Assembly (NCBI GenBank): GCA_016716385.1
Contig: JADJWL010000027.1
Span: 124,001 to 188,000, forward strand
DNA from: Bryobacterales bacterium
Lineage (GTDB): Bacteria > Acidobacteriota > Terriglobia > Bryobacterales > Bryobacteraceae
DNA length: 64,000 nt
Direction: 5' to 3'
Of this stretch, positions 42,374 to 54,921 are shown piece by piece. Under the pieces are notes generated by a model. That model saw only the letters and a program-made list of their open reading frames with translations. It had not been told where the DNA came from and did not search any database. Each line of letters begins with the position of its first letter. The stretch's first letter is position 1. The translations under genes and the position numbers were made by a program.

Positions 42374-43929
42374 TGACTCCTGTAGATGCAGGCGGTCCCG
42401 CGCTGCGCGAATTCGTCGAAAACCTGAAAGCCGTTCCGCGCCGGCTCAAGGAGACGGCGTTCCGCACCGGTCCGCCCGTCACCGACCGGACGCGCTCCAC
42501 CTTTGTCTTCGGGAACGTCTTCCTCCACCTGCACTCCGTTCGCACGCACCGGTGGAGCCTGCGCTGGACCACCACGATGGGTCTCGGCATCATGACGTTC
42601 GCCGCGTTCCTGATCGCGCTCGTAACCGGCGTGATGCTGATGTTCTACTACAAGCCATTCCCGGACGTGGCGTACCAGTCGATGAAGGACATTCACTTCG
42701 TCGTGCCGACCGGGCGGCTGATCCGCAACATCCACCGCTGGTCCGCGAACGTGATGGTGATCGGCGTCATCCTGCACATGGCGCGCGCGTTCTACACCGC
42801 CGCCTACCGGCGGCCGCGCGAGTACAACTGGCTGATCGGGATCGGGCTGCTGGTGACCACGCTGGGCCTGTCCTTCACTGGCTACCTGTTGCCGTGGGAC
42901 CAGTTGGCCTACTGGGCGATCACGATCGGCGCGAACATCGCCCAATCCCCACGGGAAGTGACCGACGCGCTGAACATCACTGATTACTTCGATCCCGGCG
43001 GATTCCAGAAACTGCTGCTGCTCGGCTCGGACCAGGTGGGCGCCGAGGCGTTGATCCGCTTCTACATGCTGCACGTGATGATTCTGCCGCTCGTGCTGGC
43101 GGCGCTGATGGCGGTGCACTTCTGGCGCATTCGCAAAGACGGCGGGCTCGTGCGTCCGCCCGATGCCGATGAGCGGCTGACGAAGAAGCGGGCGGAAGAA
43201 ACCTATCCGGTGTTCACCGAGGCGCCAGCCAAGACATACCATCTTGCGGCGATCGTCCGCGGCCGTACGCCGAACGTCGGCCGGGGTCCCGAAAACACGG
43301 TCCCGTCGATGCCGCACCTGTTCTACGCGGAACTGGGTGTGCTCATGTTCACGCTGCTGATCTGCGTGGCGCTCTCGCTCGTCTCGGACGCGCCCTTGAA
43401 GGAACTCGCCAATCCGAACGTGCCGGAGAATCCCGCGAAGGCGCCCTGGTATTTTCTCGGCTTGCAGGAGATGGTCTCCTTTAGCGCCTTTATGGGCGGC
43501 ATCGCGATTCCGGCCATTGTGTTGCTGGGGCTGGCGCTGATACCGTATCTCGACCGCGAAACCAAGGGCACTGGCGAATGGTTCGGCGGACCCGGCGGCT
43601 GGCCTCTGGTGCGGCTGTCCCTGCTGTTCGGCTTGGCTGTGCCGGTTCTCCTCGAAGCCTTCGCCATCCGGTTCGGCTGGCTGCGCGAGTGGTTCCCGGA
43701 CATCCCGCAGCTCATCGTTACGTTCATCAATCCGGCGACGGTGCTCACTGCGATCTACGCGCTCTATTCGATCTGGTGCATCCGGCGGTATGAATCGGCA
43801 CGCGCCGGCGCGCTCGGACTGTTCACCTGTTTCCTCTGCGGATTCCTCGTGCTGACGATCATCGGCACCTACTTCCGCGGTCCGAACTGGGAGTTTTTCT
43901 GGTCACCGGCCGACTGGCCACAGCATTGA
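42373..43929 (+). CDS. Cytochrome b, full-length, of a bc-type complex
   Basis: A 518-residue integral membrane protein uniting the b6-like four-helix part and the subunit-IV-like part. Haem ligands are H121/H135 (13 residues between) and H234/H249 (14 between, as in b6-type proteins). The Qo-site motif reads APWY (357-360) in AKAPWYFLGLQEM, without the acidic residue of classical PEWY. Further transmembrane helices follow to the C-terminus. Partnered with the Rieske and multihaem c genes it forms a quinol:cytochrome c module. A GTG codon directly before the ATG is not needed. Confidence 0.92.
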   Translation: MTPVDAGGPALREFVENLKAVPRRLKETAFRTGPPVTDRTRSTFVFGNVFLHLHSVRTHRWSLRWTTTMGLGIMTFAAFLIALVTGVMLMFYYKPFPDVAYQSMKDIHFVVPTGRLIRNIHRWSANVMVIGVILHMARAFYTAAYRRPREYNWLIGIGLLVTTLGLSFTGYLLPWDQLAYWAITIGANIAQSPREVTDALNITDYFDPGGFQKLLLLGSDQVGAEALIRFYMLHVMILPLVLAALMAVHFWRIRKDGGLVRPPDADERLTKKRAEETYPVFTEAPAKTYHLAAIVRGRTPNVGRGPENTVPSMPHLFYAELGVLMFTLLICVALSLVSDAPLKELANPNVPENPAKAPWYFLGLQEMVSFSAFMGGIAIPAIVLLGLALIPYLDRETKGTGEWFGGPGGWPLVRLSLLFGLAVPVLLEAFAIRFGWLREWFPDIPQLIVTFINPATVLTAIYALYSIWCIRRYESARAGALGLFTCFLCGFLVLTIIGTYFRGPNWEFFWSPADWPQH

Positions 43930-43933
43930 CGCC

Positions 43934-45582
43934 ATGAAGAAGAACAAGTATCTCCTCCTGCTTTCGAGCGCCGGCACGCTGCTGCTGCTGGGCGCGGCCG
44001 CCGTGGATGAGAACTTTCTCAAGGAGTGGCGCCGCATTCAATCGCAGGGCCAGTCCGACGAGGGAGCGATCCCGGTGCAGTTGCGCCAGGTGGTGAATGA
44101 GGGACTCGGCGTGTCGGACCGCTGCGTCTCCTGCCATGTGGCAATGGGTCCGGGCGAGCAGAGTGTCCGCGGGGGCGAAGTTCTCGCGCCGCACAAGCCC
44201 GTTGTTCACGACCCGGCCGAGTACGGTTGCACGGTGTGCCACGGCGGCCAGGGTTTGGCTACGGAAAAGGACGATGCCCACGGCCGCGTCCATTTTTGGC
44301 CGGAGCCAATGCTTCAAGAGAGTTTCTCCTACGCCGGCTGCGGGACCTGCCACATCGCTTTGGGCGTTCCCGAAAAGACGCAACTCCAGCGCGCCACGCT
44401 CGCCTTCGAACGGCTGGACTGCCTGGCCTGCCACCGTGTCGACGGACGGGGCGGCACCGTGCGACCCGACGGGGGCGGCATGGAAGGACCCGATCTTTCC
44501 GGCGCGTCGCTATCGGGCTATGACCGCGACTGGTACGCGAAGCATCTGATCAAGTCGCGGACGGAGCCCGCGGGACCCTGGACGAAAACCTTCCAGCCGG
44601 TGTCCGAACCTGACCTCAAGCTGCTGGGCGCCTACCTCGAGACGCGTGTCGCCGCGCCGGACCTGGTGCAGGCGAAGTCCGTCTTCCTGTCCACCGGGTG
44701 CCTGGGATGCCACCAGGTGAGCGGCGTTGGCGGCGACGATGGTCCGGATCTCAGCATCGCCGGATTCAAGGACCCGGGTCAGGTGAGCTTTGAGCATGTC
44801 CCGGGCTCCCGCGTCATGGAAAACTGGCTCGCGGAGCACTTCCGCGCCCCGGCGTCGGTGGTGATCGGCTCGCAGATGCCCCCAGCGCCGCTGGCCGAAC
44901 GCGAGATCCGGCAGTTGACCCTGTTCACGCAGTCACTGCGGCGCAAGGAACTGCGCGACGCCTTCGTGCCGCGCGACCGCGTGAAAGCCACGAAGTTCGG
45001 AGAGCGCGAGTTCGCTTCCGACGGCGCCACAGTGTACGGCGCGTTCTGCGCCGGCTGCCATGGCATGGATGGCCTTGGCCGCCGCGCGCCTGGACTGGCG
45101 GCGTTTCCCTCGGTCGCCAATCCGGACTTCCTCGCGCTGGTCTCCGACGCCTTTCTCACGGAGTCCGTGACGCGCGGCCGGCCCGGCCGCAGGATGCCCG
45201 GCTGGCTGAGAGAAGGCGGTCTTACCAAGGATGAGATCGATGCCGTCGTCAGCCACCTTCGCACCATCGGCGGCACGCGGCAGGAACCCGACCCGCGCCC
45301 GGCGCGCTGGGTGACGGCCTCCCCTGATGCAGGCGAGCGTATCTTCGAATCTGTCTGTTCGGGATGCCACGGCGGCCAGGGCCAGGGCGCCGAGGGCCCG
45401 TCGCTGGCGAACCCGGTGTTGCTGGAGACCGCCACCGACACGTACCTGACGGAAACGATCGGCCGCGGACGGCGCGGTACGGCGATGCCCGGTTTCCATT
45501 CTCCATCGCCTGTTTATCCCGCGCTAACGCAGGACGACATCGCATCCGTCGTCGCGCACTTGAGATCCCTAGGAGGTAAGAA

Positions 45583-45586
<4 letters not shown>
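43934..45586 (+). CDS. Seven-haem cytochrome c subunit
   Basis: A 550-residue protein with an N-terminal membrane anchor or signal (about 6-24) and seven CxxCH haem sites whose first cysteines are at C64, C99, C136, C163, C256, C372 and C475. The first four form a compact N-terminal multihaem region. The last three sit in separate mono-haem cytochrome c domains (GCLGCHQVSG, FCAGCHGMDG, VCSGCHGGQG) each with a downstream methionine ligand region. It replaces cytochrome c1 in this bc-type complex and could wire it to the molybdenum enzyme encoded next. The stop overlaps the alpha-subunit start. Confidence 0.92.
45571..45577 (+). promoter_or_regulatory. Strong ribosome-binding site for the molybdenum subunit
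   Basis: AGGAGGT, fully complementary to the 16S rRNA tail, lies 5 bases before the ATG at 45583 and inside the end of the cytochrome c gene. It is the best ribosome site I noticed in the operon. Confidence 0.7.
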
Positions 45587-49027
<3,441 letters not shown>

Positions 49028-49028
<1 letters not shown>

Positions 49029-50156
49029 TGGCACGCGTCTATAACTGGCAACTTGGCCGGGAGATGTCCTACTGGTATCCGGAGGCCCGGCCACAGCGGC
49101 AATTCGCTGCGGTCTTCGACACCAACAAGTGCATCGCGTGCCAGACCTGCACGCTGGCCTGCAAGACGACCTGGACCTCCGGCAAGGGCCAGGAGTACAT
49201 GCTCTGGAACAACGTCGAGTCGAAGCCCTACGGCTTCTACCCGCTGGCGTGGGACCTGAAGCTGCTGGAGATGCTCGACGGCCAGAACTGGTCCGGCAGT
49301 CAGTACGAAGGCAAGACGGTGTTCGAGTCGGCGCCTGCGGGCGAGCGCGTCCTGGGCTGGCGTCCCGAGGACCAGGACTACGCCTATCCCAACGTCGGCG
49401 AAGACGATTGTGCCGGTCAGGTCGACGCGGGCGCGCTCATGAGGCTTCCACACATGAGCTGGTTCTTCTACCTGGCGCGCATCTGCAACCACTGCACGTA
49501 TCCGGCGTGCCTGGCGTCGTGCCCGCGTGGCTCGATCTACAAGCGTCCGGAGGACGGCATCGTGCTCGTCGACCAGGGACGCTGTCGCGGCTACCAGGAG
49601 TGCGTCAAAGGCTGCCCGTACAAGAAGGTCTTCTTCAACGCGATGACCGGAACCTCGGAGAAGTGCATCGCGTGCTTCCCGAAAGATCGAACAGGGCATC
49701 CAGCCGCAATGCTTCGTGAACTGCATCGGGAAGATCCGGCTCGCCGGGTGGCTGTCGAAGCCGGGACAGGCCCGCGCCGACAACCCGATCGATTACCTCG
49801 TGCACGTGAAGAAGATCGCGCTGCCGCTGTTCCCGCAGTTCGGACTGGAGCCGAACGTGTATTACATCCCCCCGGTGCATGTGCCGGATTCCTTCAACCG
49901 CCAGCTCTTCGGACCCGGCGCGGCGGAAGCAGTGAGAACGTACAGGAACGCCCCGAACGATCCGGATCTGGCGAGCCTGCTCTGCCTGTTCGGGTCGACC
50001 GAGATGATCGTCGACCGGTTCCGCCGGCAGGGCGACATCGTCACCGGAGTCGATGACAAAGGGCAGCAGGTCGTGCGTGTCCCGATGAACGAGCCGGTCC
50101 ACATCCGCCCGGCGTTCGATCCGAGCAACCAGCTCGTGCGGATCAATTGCCCGTGA
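49028..50156 (+). CDS. Fe-S beta subunit of the molybdenum enzyme (NarH-like), frameshifted
   Basis: Four-cluster ferredoxin-like subunit, about 375 residues when repaired. Cluster cysteines are seen in CIACQTCTLAC (35-45), CNHCTYPACLASCPRG, CRGYQECVKGCPYKKVFFN and SEKCIACFP plus, after the shift, QCFVNCIGKIRLAGW. The third motif has Tyr where NarH has Trp, so a 3Fe-4S cluster is likely. The A run at 49682-49684 carries one extra base. Unrepaired, the protein loses the last cluster cysteines and its C-terminal region, which continues intact in another frame to 50156. It would relay electrons between the Mo centre and the gamma haem. The ATG overlaps the repaired alpha stop (TAATG). Confidence 0.87.
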
Positions 50157-50168
50157 GGAGAATGCATC

Positions 50169-51014
50169 ATGAAAGCCGTATGCACAGTTCTGGCGTTGAG
50201 CCTCCTTCTGGCCGGGTGCGCCCGCGCCCCCAAGCTGGCGCCGGAGGTAATCGCGGACCAGGTGGCAAAGCTTCCGGAGAGTCCCGATGACGCCGCGTGG
50301 AATCGCGCGAGCGAGCATCTCGCGAAAATGATCCCGCAGGATCTTGTCGAGCCACGGCTGCTCACGCCGAGCACGCCCGAGGTCCGGGTGCGGGCGCTGA
50401 CCGATGGCGCACGCGTCGCGTTCCGTCTCACCTGGCCGGACGTCGCCCGCGACGACCGTCCGGGACCCGCCAGGATGATCGATGCCTGCGCCGTTCAGAT
50501 CCCCGAGAAGCTCGCGCCCGAGCCGCCGGATCCGCAGATGGGCGGCGAAGGGAAAACGGTTCAAGTGACGTACTGGCGCGCCGATTGGCAGGCTTCGGTC
50601 GACGGCCGCGGAGATACGATTCGCGATCTCTATCCGAACGCCTCGATCGATCACTATCCGTTTGAGGCCCAGTCGCTGGAGAAAGGCTCAGCGGCGCAGC
50701 AGGAGATGCAGAAGCTCTACGCGCCCGCGCGTGCGCTCGGCAATGTGCGCAGCGGTCCCAGAGAAAAGCCGGTGGAGGACCTGATCGCCGCCGGACCGGG
50801 CACGCTGTCACCGGGGCCATCGCTGGACGCGCAGGGTAAAGGCAGCTACGGCAAGGAAGGCTGGTCTGTGGTGATCAGCCGCCGGCTGCCGGAAGGCCTG
50901 AATCCAGGACAGCGGACGCAGATCGCATTCGCGGTCTGGCAAGGGTCGGAACAGGAGTCCGGTGCGCGCAAAATGCGGACCGGCTGGATTCCGCTGATGC
51001 GGCGGGGGGAATGA
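50169..51014 (+). CDS. Haem b-binding gamma subunit, lipoprotein (ethylbenzene/DMS dehydrogenase-like)
   Basis: A 281-residue exported lipoprotein (lipobox LLLAGC, C17). The rest resembles the gamma subunit family of ethylbenzene, dimethylsulfide dehydrogenases and selenate/chlorate reductases: RVAFRLTWPD, the segment PQMGGEGKTVQVTYWRADWQ with a candidate axial methionine, and KEGWSVVISRRLPEG near the end. These subunits carry one haem b and pass electrons to periplasmic cytochromes. No membrane NarI-type subunit is encoded, so the enzyme is probably a soluble or lipid-anchored periplasmic ABC trimer. A GAGGAG ribosome site precedes the ATG. Confidence 0.83.
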   Translation: MKAVCTVLALSLLLAGCARAPKLAPEVIADQVAKLPESPDDAAWNRASEHLAKMIPQDLVEPRLLTPSTPEVRVRALTDGARVAFRLTWPDVARDDRPGPARMIDACAVQIPEKLAPEPPDPQMGGEGKTVQVTYWRADWQASVDGRGDTIRDLYPNASIDHYPFEAQSLEKGSAAQQEMQKLYAPARALGNVRSGPREKPVEDLIAAGPGTLSPGPSLDAQGKGSYGKEGWSVVISRRLPEGLNPGQRTQIAFAVWQGSEQESGARKMRTGWIPLMRRGE

Positions 51015-51658
51015 TGACCAGATTGGTAGAAGCTGCGGAATGGCGCCTGTTGGCGCTGCTGTTCGAGTGTCCGGCTCCAGGTTGGGAGACGCAGATAGCA
51101 GCGCTCGCCCGTGAAACCGAAGACCCCGTGTTACGCCAGGCAGCCGATGCAGCGGTGATCGAAGCGAGTGAGGGAACCTACCATTCCCTTTTCGGTCCCG
51201 GCGGACCCGCTCCGGGACGCGAAGCCAGCTACCTGAGCGGCGTGCAACTCGGCTACCTGATCTCCGAACTGACGGCATACTACAACGCGTTCGCCTTTAC
51301 GCCACGCGGGTCCGAACCGCCGGACCAGGTGCCGGTGGAGATCAATTTCATTGCGTACCTCAAGCTGAAAGAAGCCTACGCGGAGTCCCGCGGCGAGGCG
51401 GAACACGCTGCGGTCGTATCGGACGCCGTTCGTTCGTTCATCGCCGACCACTTGTCGACGATCGCCCAGCCGTTGGCAGCGGCCCTCGAAATGGTCGCGC
51501 CGTCATACCTCGTCAGTGCCGGACAAGCCCTGCTCAAGCGCACCGGGCCACCCCGGACCGGCACGGGAGCGCCGGGCCTGCCGCTGGACGACGATGAGGC
51601 CGAGGTGACGTGCGGCGACGTGTCCACCGGACCGGAGACACTGGTTCAGTTGCGTTAG
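51011..51658 (+). CDS. TorD/NarJ-type molybdoenzyme chaperone
   Basis: A 215-residue cytoplasmic chaperone of the TorD/DmsD/NarJ group: all-helical, with WRLLALLFECPAPGWE, the central TYHSLFGPGGPAPGREASYLS and the PVEINFIAYLKLKEAYAE segment. It would bind the alpha Tat signal and help cofactor insertion before export. It overlaps the gamma gene by four bases and closes the operon. The C-terminal roughly 35 residues are acidic and look disordered. Confidence 0.87.
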   Translation: MMTRLVEAAEWRLLALLFECPAPGWETQIAALARETEDPVLRQAADAAVIEASEGTYHSLFGPGGPAPGREASYLSGVQLGYLISELTAYYNAFAFTPRGSEPPDQVPVEINFIAYLKLKEAYAESRGEAEHAAVVSDAVRSFIADHLSTIAQPLAAALEMVAPSYLVSAGQALLKRTGPPRTGTGAPGLPLDDDEAEVTCGDVSTGPETLVQLR

Positions 51659-51689
51659 CTCGACGGTCCTGAAGCTCGCACCGGCGTCG

Positions 51690-51695
51690 TACAAT
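51690..51695 (+). promoter_or_regulatory. Possible -10 element for hicBA
   Basis: TACAAT ends 19 bases before the hicB ATG, with an AGAGG ribosome site between. No good -35 is seen at 16-18 bp spacing. Confidence 0.3.
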
Positions 51696-51714
51696 CAGGG
51701 TTAGAGGCGCGAAC

Positions 51715-51930
51715 ATGCAGAGGCAGTTTGACGTAGTGATTGAACGCGACGAAGAGGGTTTCTACGTGGCGTCCGTCCCCCGGTTGCCTGGGTGTCACAC
51801 GCAGGCGCGCTCGCTGGATGACGTGATGCTGCGTATTCGAGAGGCCATCGAGCTTTGCCTCGATGTCGAGGGCGTGCCTCAAGGGGATCTCGAGTTCGTC
51901 GGCATTCAGCGAATTACTATCGCTGCATGA
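51715..51930 (+). CDS. hicB: HicB-type antitoxin
   Basis: A 71-residue antitoxin with the partial RNase H-like fold of HicB: FDVVIERDEEGFYVASVPRLPGCHTQARSLDDVMLRIREAI. There is no obvious C-terminal DNA-binding domain, as in short HicB variants. It neutralises the downstream toxin. The antitoxin-first order and ATGA overlap couple their synthesis. It lies 56 bases after the respiratory operon, so it may be a separate mobile unit. Confidence 0.88.
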   Translation: MQRQFDVVIERDEEGFYVASVPRLPGCHTQARSLDDVMLRIREAIELCLDVEGVPQGDLEFVGIQRITIAA

Positions 51931-52157
51931 ACCGCGCACCGCGCGTCACAGGGGCGCAACTCGTTTCGGCACTTGCTGGCTCAGGATTCCGAGTAGTTCG
52001 AATCCGAGGAAGCCACCACTTCTTGCAGCATCAGGACGGGAGAAGAACGGTAGTGCCAGTTCATGCCTCTGAGACAATCGGTCCAGGACTGCTATTGAAG
52101 ATCGCACGGGACTGCAAGATGACCTCCCGGCAGATGGCCGATCTTCTTCGCACCTGA
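51927..52157 (+). CDS. hicA: HicA-type mRNA interferase toxin
   Basis: A 76-residue double-stranded-RNA-binding-fold toxin of the HicA/YcfA family. VTGAQLVSALAGSGFRVVRIRGSHHFLQH carries the catalytic GSHH histidine, and TVVPVHASETIGPGLLLKIARD completes the fold. It would cleave mRNA when free of HicB. The ATG overlaps the hicB stop. A perfect 10-bp palindrome, CCTGATCAGG, spans its last codons. Confidence 0.9.
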   Translation: MNRAPRVTGAQLVSALAGSGFRVVRIRGSHHFLQHQDGRRTVVPVHASETIGPGLLLKIARDCKMTSRQMADLLRT

Positions 52158-52186
52158 TCAGGATCAGAGTTTCGTTGGCCGCCGCC

Positions 52187-53572
52187 TCAATGACTGCCCC
52201 CGAACCCCGGGCTCGTGACCGGAATCTCCTTGCGCTTCTCGGCGTAGCCCGCAACCGACTCCCGGATGGCCGACGCATTGCCCAGCAGGAGAAACTGCAG
52301 CGCGTCGCTCGAATAGTACTTCCTGACGATCCGGTTCGCGTCCTCCACCGTGACCGCATCGACCCGCGCAAAGAAGTCATCGACCTCGTCGCGCCCGAGG
52401 CCATAGAGTTCCATCTCGGCGAGCAGTCCCGCAAGCTGATCGGCCGTTTCGAGCCGTTCGGTTGGGTACGAGCCCTTGATATACGCCTTGGTCGACGCAA
52501 GCTGTTCTTCGTTCACACCGTTCTTCCGCAGTTTCCCAAGCACATCGAGCGCAAGGTCCACAGCCTGCTTCGTCGCGTCGGTGCGCGTAAACGTGTACAT
52601 GCTGATCGCACCCGGCAGGCGGTTCAGGTCGAGCACGGAGCGAGCGCCGTAGGTCAGGCCCGAATCCACACGCAACGCATCGTTGAGTAGTGACGTAAAG
52701 CGCCCGCCGAACAAGGCGTTGACGAGCTGCGCCGGAACCCGGTCCGGCGAGGTCCGCGCCAGACCGGGCTGGCCGATCAGGAAATACGTCTGCGTCGCGT
52801 CGGGCTTGTCGATCAGCCAGAGCGTGGGCTCTTTCGCCGCGGGAATCGGGGGCGCCTCGCGCCACCGGTACGCCTCACCCGCCGGCAGCCCTCCGAACGT
52901 CTTGCGGAGCAATGTCCGGAAGGCGCCGGAATCGAAATCCCCGGCCGCCGTCACGATCAGGTTGCGTCCCGTATAGAGCTTCTTGTGATGCGCAACCACA
53001 TCCGCGCGGCTCACCTTCGCGAGGCTGATCTCATCGCCGCGCGGCGGCCGCCCATACGGATGCTCCGGGCCGTAGAACAACGAGCGGAAGTACAACTGCG
53101 CCGCCTGCCCCGGCTGATCCTTGAGCGACCGGACTTCGTCGGCCGCCTGCTCGACCGCCTTGCGCACCTCCTCTTCGGCGAAGGCCGGACGCGCCACCGC
53201 GTCGGCGAGCAAGCCGAGCGCGGCTTCAGCGTCCTTCGAAAGAAATTCGAGCCGCAGCACGATCGCCTGCGGCTGCGTGCCGGCTGAATAGGCCGCACCC
53301 AGGTAATCCAAGGCCTCGGCGAACTCGTCCGCCGTACGCGATCCGCTGCCGCGGCGCAGCAGTTCCGCCGTCAGCGCGGACAGCCCGGCCTGTCCCGCCG
53401 GGTCGGCTTCCGAGCCGCCGCGCAGGGTCACCTGCACGGCGATCAGCGGCGTGTCGCGGCGCGGCATCAAACAAACGGTGACGCCGTTCGGCAGCGTCTC
53501 CTTCTCAAACGGGGGCAAGGTAACGGCGAGTGCCATGGGAGCAAGGGTCAGCAGCGCGGCGGCCGTCTTCAT
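52187..53572 (-). CDS. M16 family peptidase-like protein, inactive partner
   Basis: A 461-residue secreted M16 protein (signal MKTAAALLTLAPMALA). It has the M16 fold (LRGGSEADPAGQAGLSALTAELL) but the HxxEH metal site is replaced by LTAEL, so it should not be catalytic. This is the usual non-catalytic half of an M16B heterodimer. Its start overlaps the stop of the active M16 gene by four bases. Confidence 0.9.
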   Translation of the reverse strand: MKTAAALLTLAPMALAVTLPPFEKETLPNGVTVCLMPRRDTPLIAVQVTLRGGSEADPAGQAGLSALTAELLRRGSGSRTADEFAEALDYLGAAYSAGTQPQAIVLRLEFLSKDAEAALGLLADAVARPAFAEEEVRKAVEQAADEVRSLKDQPGQAAQLYFRSLFYGPEHPYGRPPRGDEISLAKVSRADVVAHHKKLYTGRNLIVTAAGDFDSGAFRTLLRKTFGGLPAGEAYRWREAPPIPAAKEPTLWLIDKPDATQTYFLIGQPGLARTSPDRVPAQLVNALFGGRFTSLLNDALRVDSGLTYGARSVLDLNRLPGAISMYTFTRTDATKQAVDLALDVLGKLRKNGVNEEQLASTKAYIKGSYPTERLETADQLAGLLAEMELYGLGRDEVDDFFARVDAVTVEDANRIVRKYYSSDALQFLLLGNASAIRESVAGYAEKRKEIPVTSPGFGGSH

Positions 53573-54882
53573 TCCGACTCCTTCGCAGCCGCGGCTTCGG
53601 GAATCAGTGTGGCAATCGTTCTCTTCTTCGGATCCAGGTAGCGGCGCGCCGCTTCCCGCACGGATTCGGCGCTCACGGAAGCGATGGCTTCACCCGCCTG
53701 CGCGAGGGTTTCGTAGCCGCCGTGAAATACTTCGTACTGTCCGAGGAGGTTGGCCTTTCCGGCGATGGTCTTCTGTTGCCGGTATAACTGCACCAGCAGT
53801 TGGTTCTTCGCCTTTTCCAGCTCGCGTGCGTCCGCCAGGTCCTTGCGCATCGCGTCGATCTCTTCGAACAGCGCCTCCTCCGCCTTGGCGGGATCCACTC
53901 CGCTGGTCACTTCGAGATAGAACACAAGCTGTCCCGGGTCGAGCGACTTGCCGGCGTAGGCGGAGACATCGAGCGCCAGACGGTCGCGGTCCACCAGCCT
54001 GCGGTACAGCCGCGAACTGCGGCCACGCGTCAGCAGCGCCGTGAGCACTTCAAGCGTCGTCCGGTCCGCATCGGCCGAGCGAGGGACGTGGTAGCTCACC
54101 ATCAGCAGCGGCAACTGCGCCGCCTTCCTGATCTCGACGCGGCGTTCGCCCAACTGCTCCGGTTCCACGGTCCGCACGGCGGGCGGCGGCTCCTGCCGCT
54201 CAATGCCTCCGAAATACTGCTTCGCCAGCTCTTCCACTTCGCGACGCGAGACATCGCCCGACACGACCATCACGCAGTTGTTCGGCGCATAGCCGATGCG
54301 GTAATGGTGCCGAAGATCGTCGATGGTCCACGCTTCGATGTCCGAAGCCCACCCGATCACCGGCCAGCCGTACGGATGCGCGAGAAACGCCGCGGCGTCA
54401 AGCTGTTCTTCAAGCAACCCGAAGTTGTCGTTGTCGACGCGCTGCCGGCGCTCGGAATACACCACGCCCCGTTCGGACTCCACCATCTTCGGATCGAGGT
54501 CGAGGTGCACCATCCGGTCCGACTCCATGTCCATGATCAGTTCGAGCGCCGAGCGCGGAAACCAGTCGGTGTACACCGTGACGTCGCGCGACGTATACGC
54601 GTTGTTGCTGCCGCCGTTGGCCTCCATGACGATGTCGAACTGCTTCGGCCCGTACTTCTTCGCGCCGTTGAACATCATGTGCTCGAAGAAGTGCGAGATC
54701 CCGGTCACTCCCGGACGCTCATCGCGCGAGCCGATCTTGAAGAACAGGTAGAGGGCGACGTTGGGGATATCGCGGTCCTCGTGGACGAGTACCTTCATCC
54801 CGTTGTCGAGCGTGAACGTTTGAACAGCAAGGGGTTGAGCGTGGGCCATGGCGGCGGTAACAAGCAGGCTGGCAAGCCGCAT
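53569..54882 (-). CDS. M16 family zinc peptidase, active subunit
   Basis: A 437-residue exported M16B peptidase. A short signal (MRLASLLVTAAMAHA) precedes VQTFTLDNGMKVLVHEDRD and the inverted zinc motif HFFEH (H64, E67, H68) with the third ligand in VESERGVVYSE. It pairs with the downstream inactive homologue to form a clamshell protease for peptides in the periplasm. Fully active motifs are retained. Confidence 0.92.
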   Translation of the reverse strand: MRLASLLVTAAMAHAQPLAVQTFTLDNGMKVLVHEDRDIPNVALYLFFKIGSRDERPGVTGISHFFEHMMFNGAKKYGPKQFDIVMEANGGSNNAYTSRDVTVYTDWFPRSALELIMDMESDRMVHLDLDPKMVESERGVVYSERRQRVDNDNFGLLEEQLDAAAFLAHPYGWPVIGWASDIEAWTIDDLRHHYRIGYAPNNCVMVVSGDVSRREVEELAKQYFGGIERQEPPPAVRTVEPEQLGERRVEIRKAAQLPLLMVSYHVPRSADADRTTLEVLTALLTRGRSSRLYRRLVDRDRLALDVSAYAGKSLDPGQLVFYLEVTSGVDPAKAEEALFEEIDAMRKDLADARELEKAKNQLLVQLYRQQKTIAGKANLLGQYEVFHGGYETLAQAGEAIASVSAESVREAARRYLDPKKRTIATLIPEAAAAKESE

Positions 54883-54921
54883 ATTCGATCATCGCATGGC
54901 CGGGATATACTTGAAGGCCTC

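Noticed and set aside
52153..52162. CCTGATCAGG palindrome as a terminator for hicBA
   Set aside because: It has no loop and no U-tract, and a 10-bp palindrome can arise by chance.
53800..54921. Upstream extension of the MFS transporter frame
   Set aside because: It is antisense to the M16 peptidase gene and lacks membrane-protein character; the conserved protein starts at the ATG at 54922.
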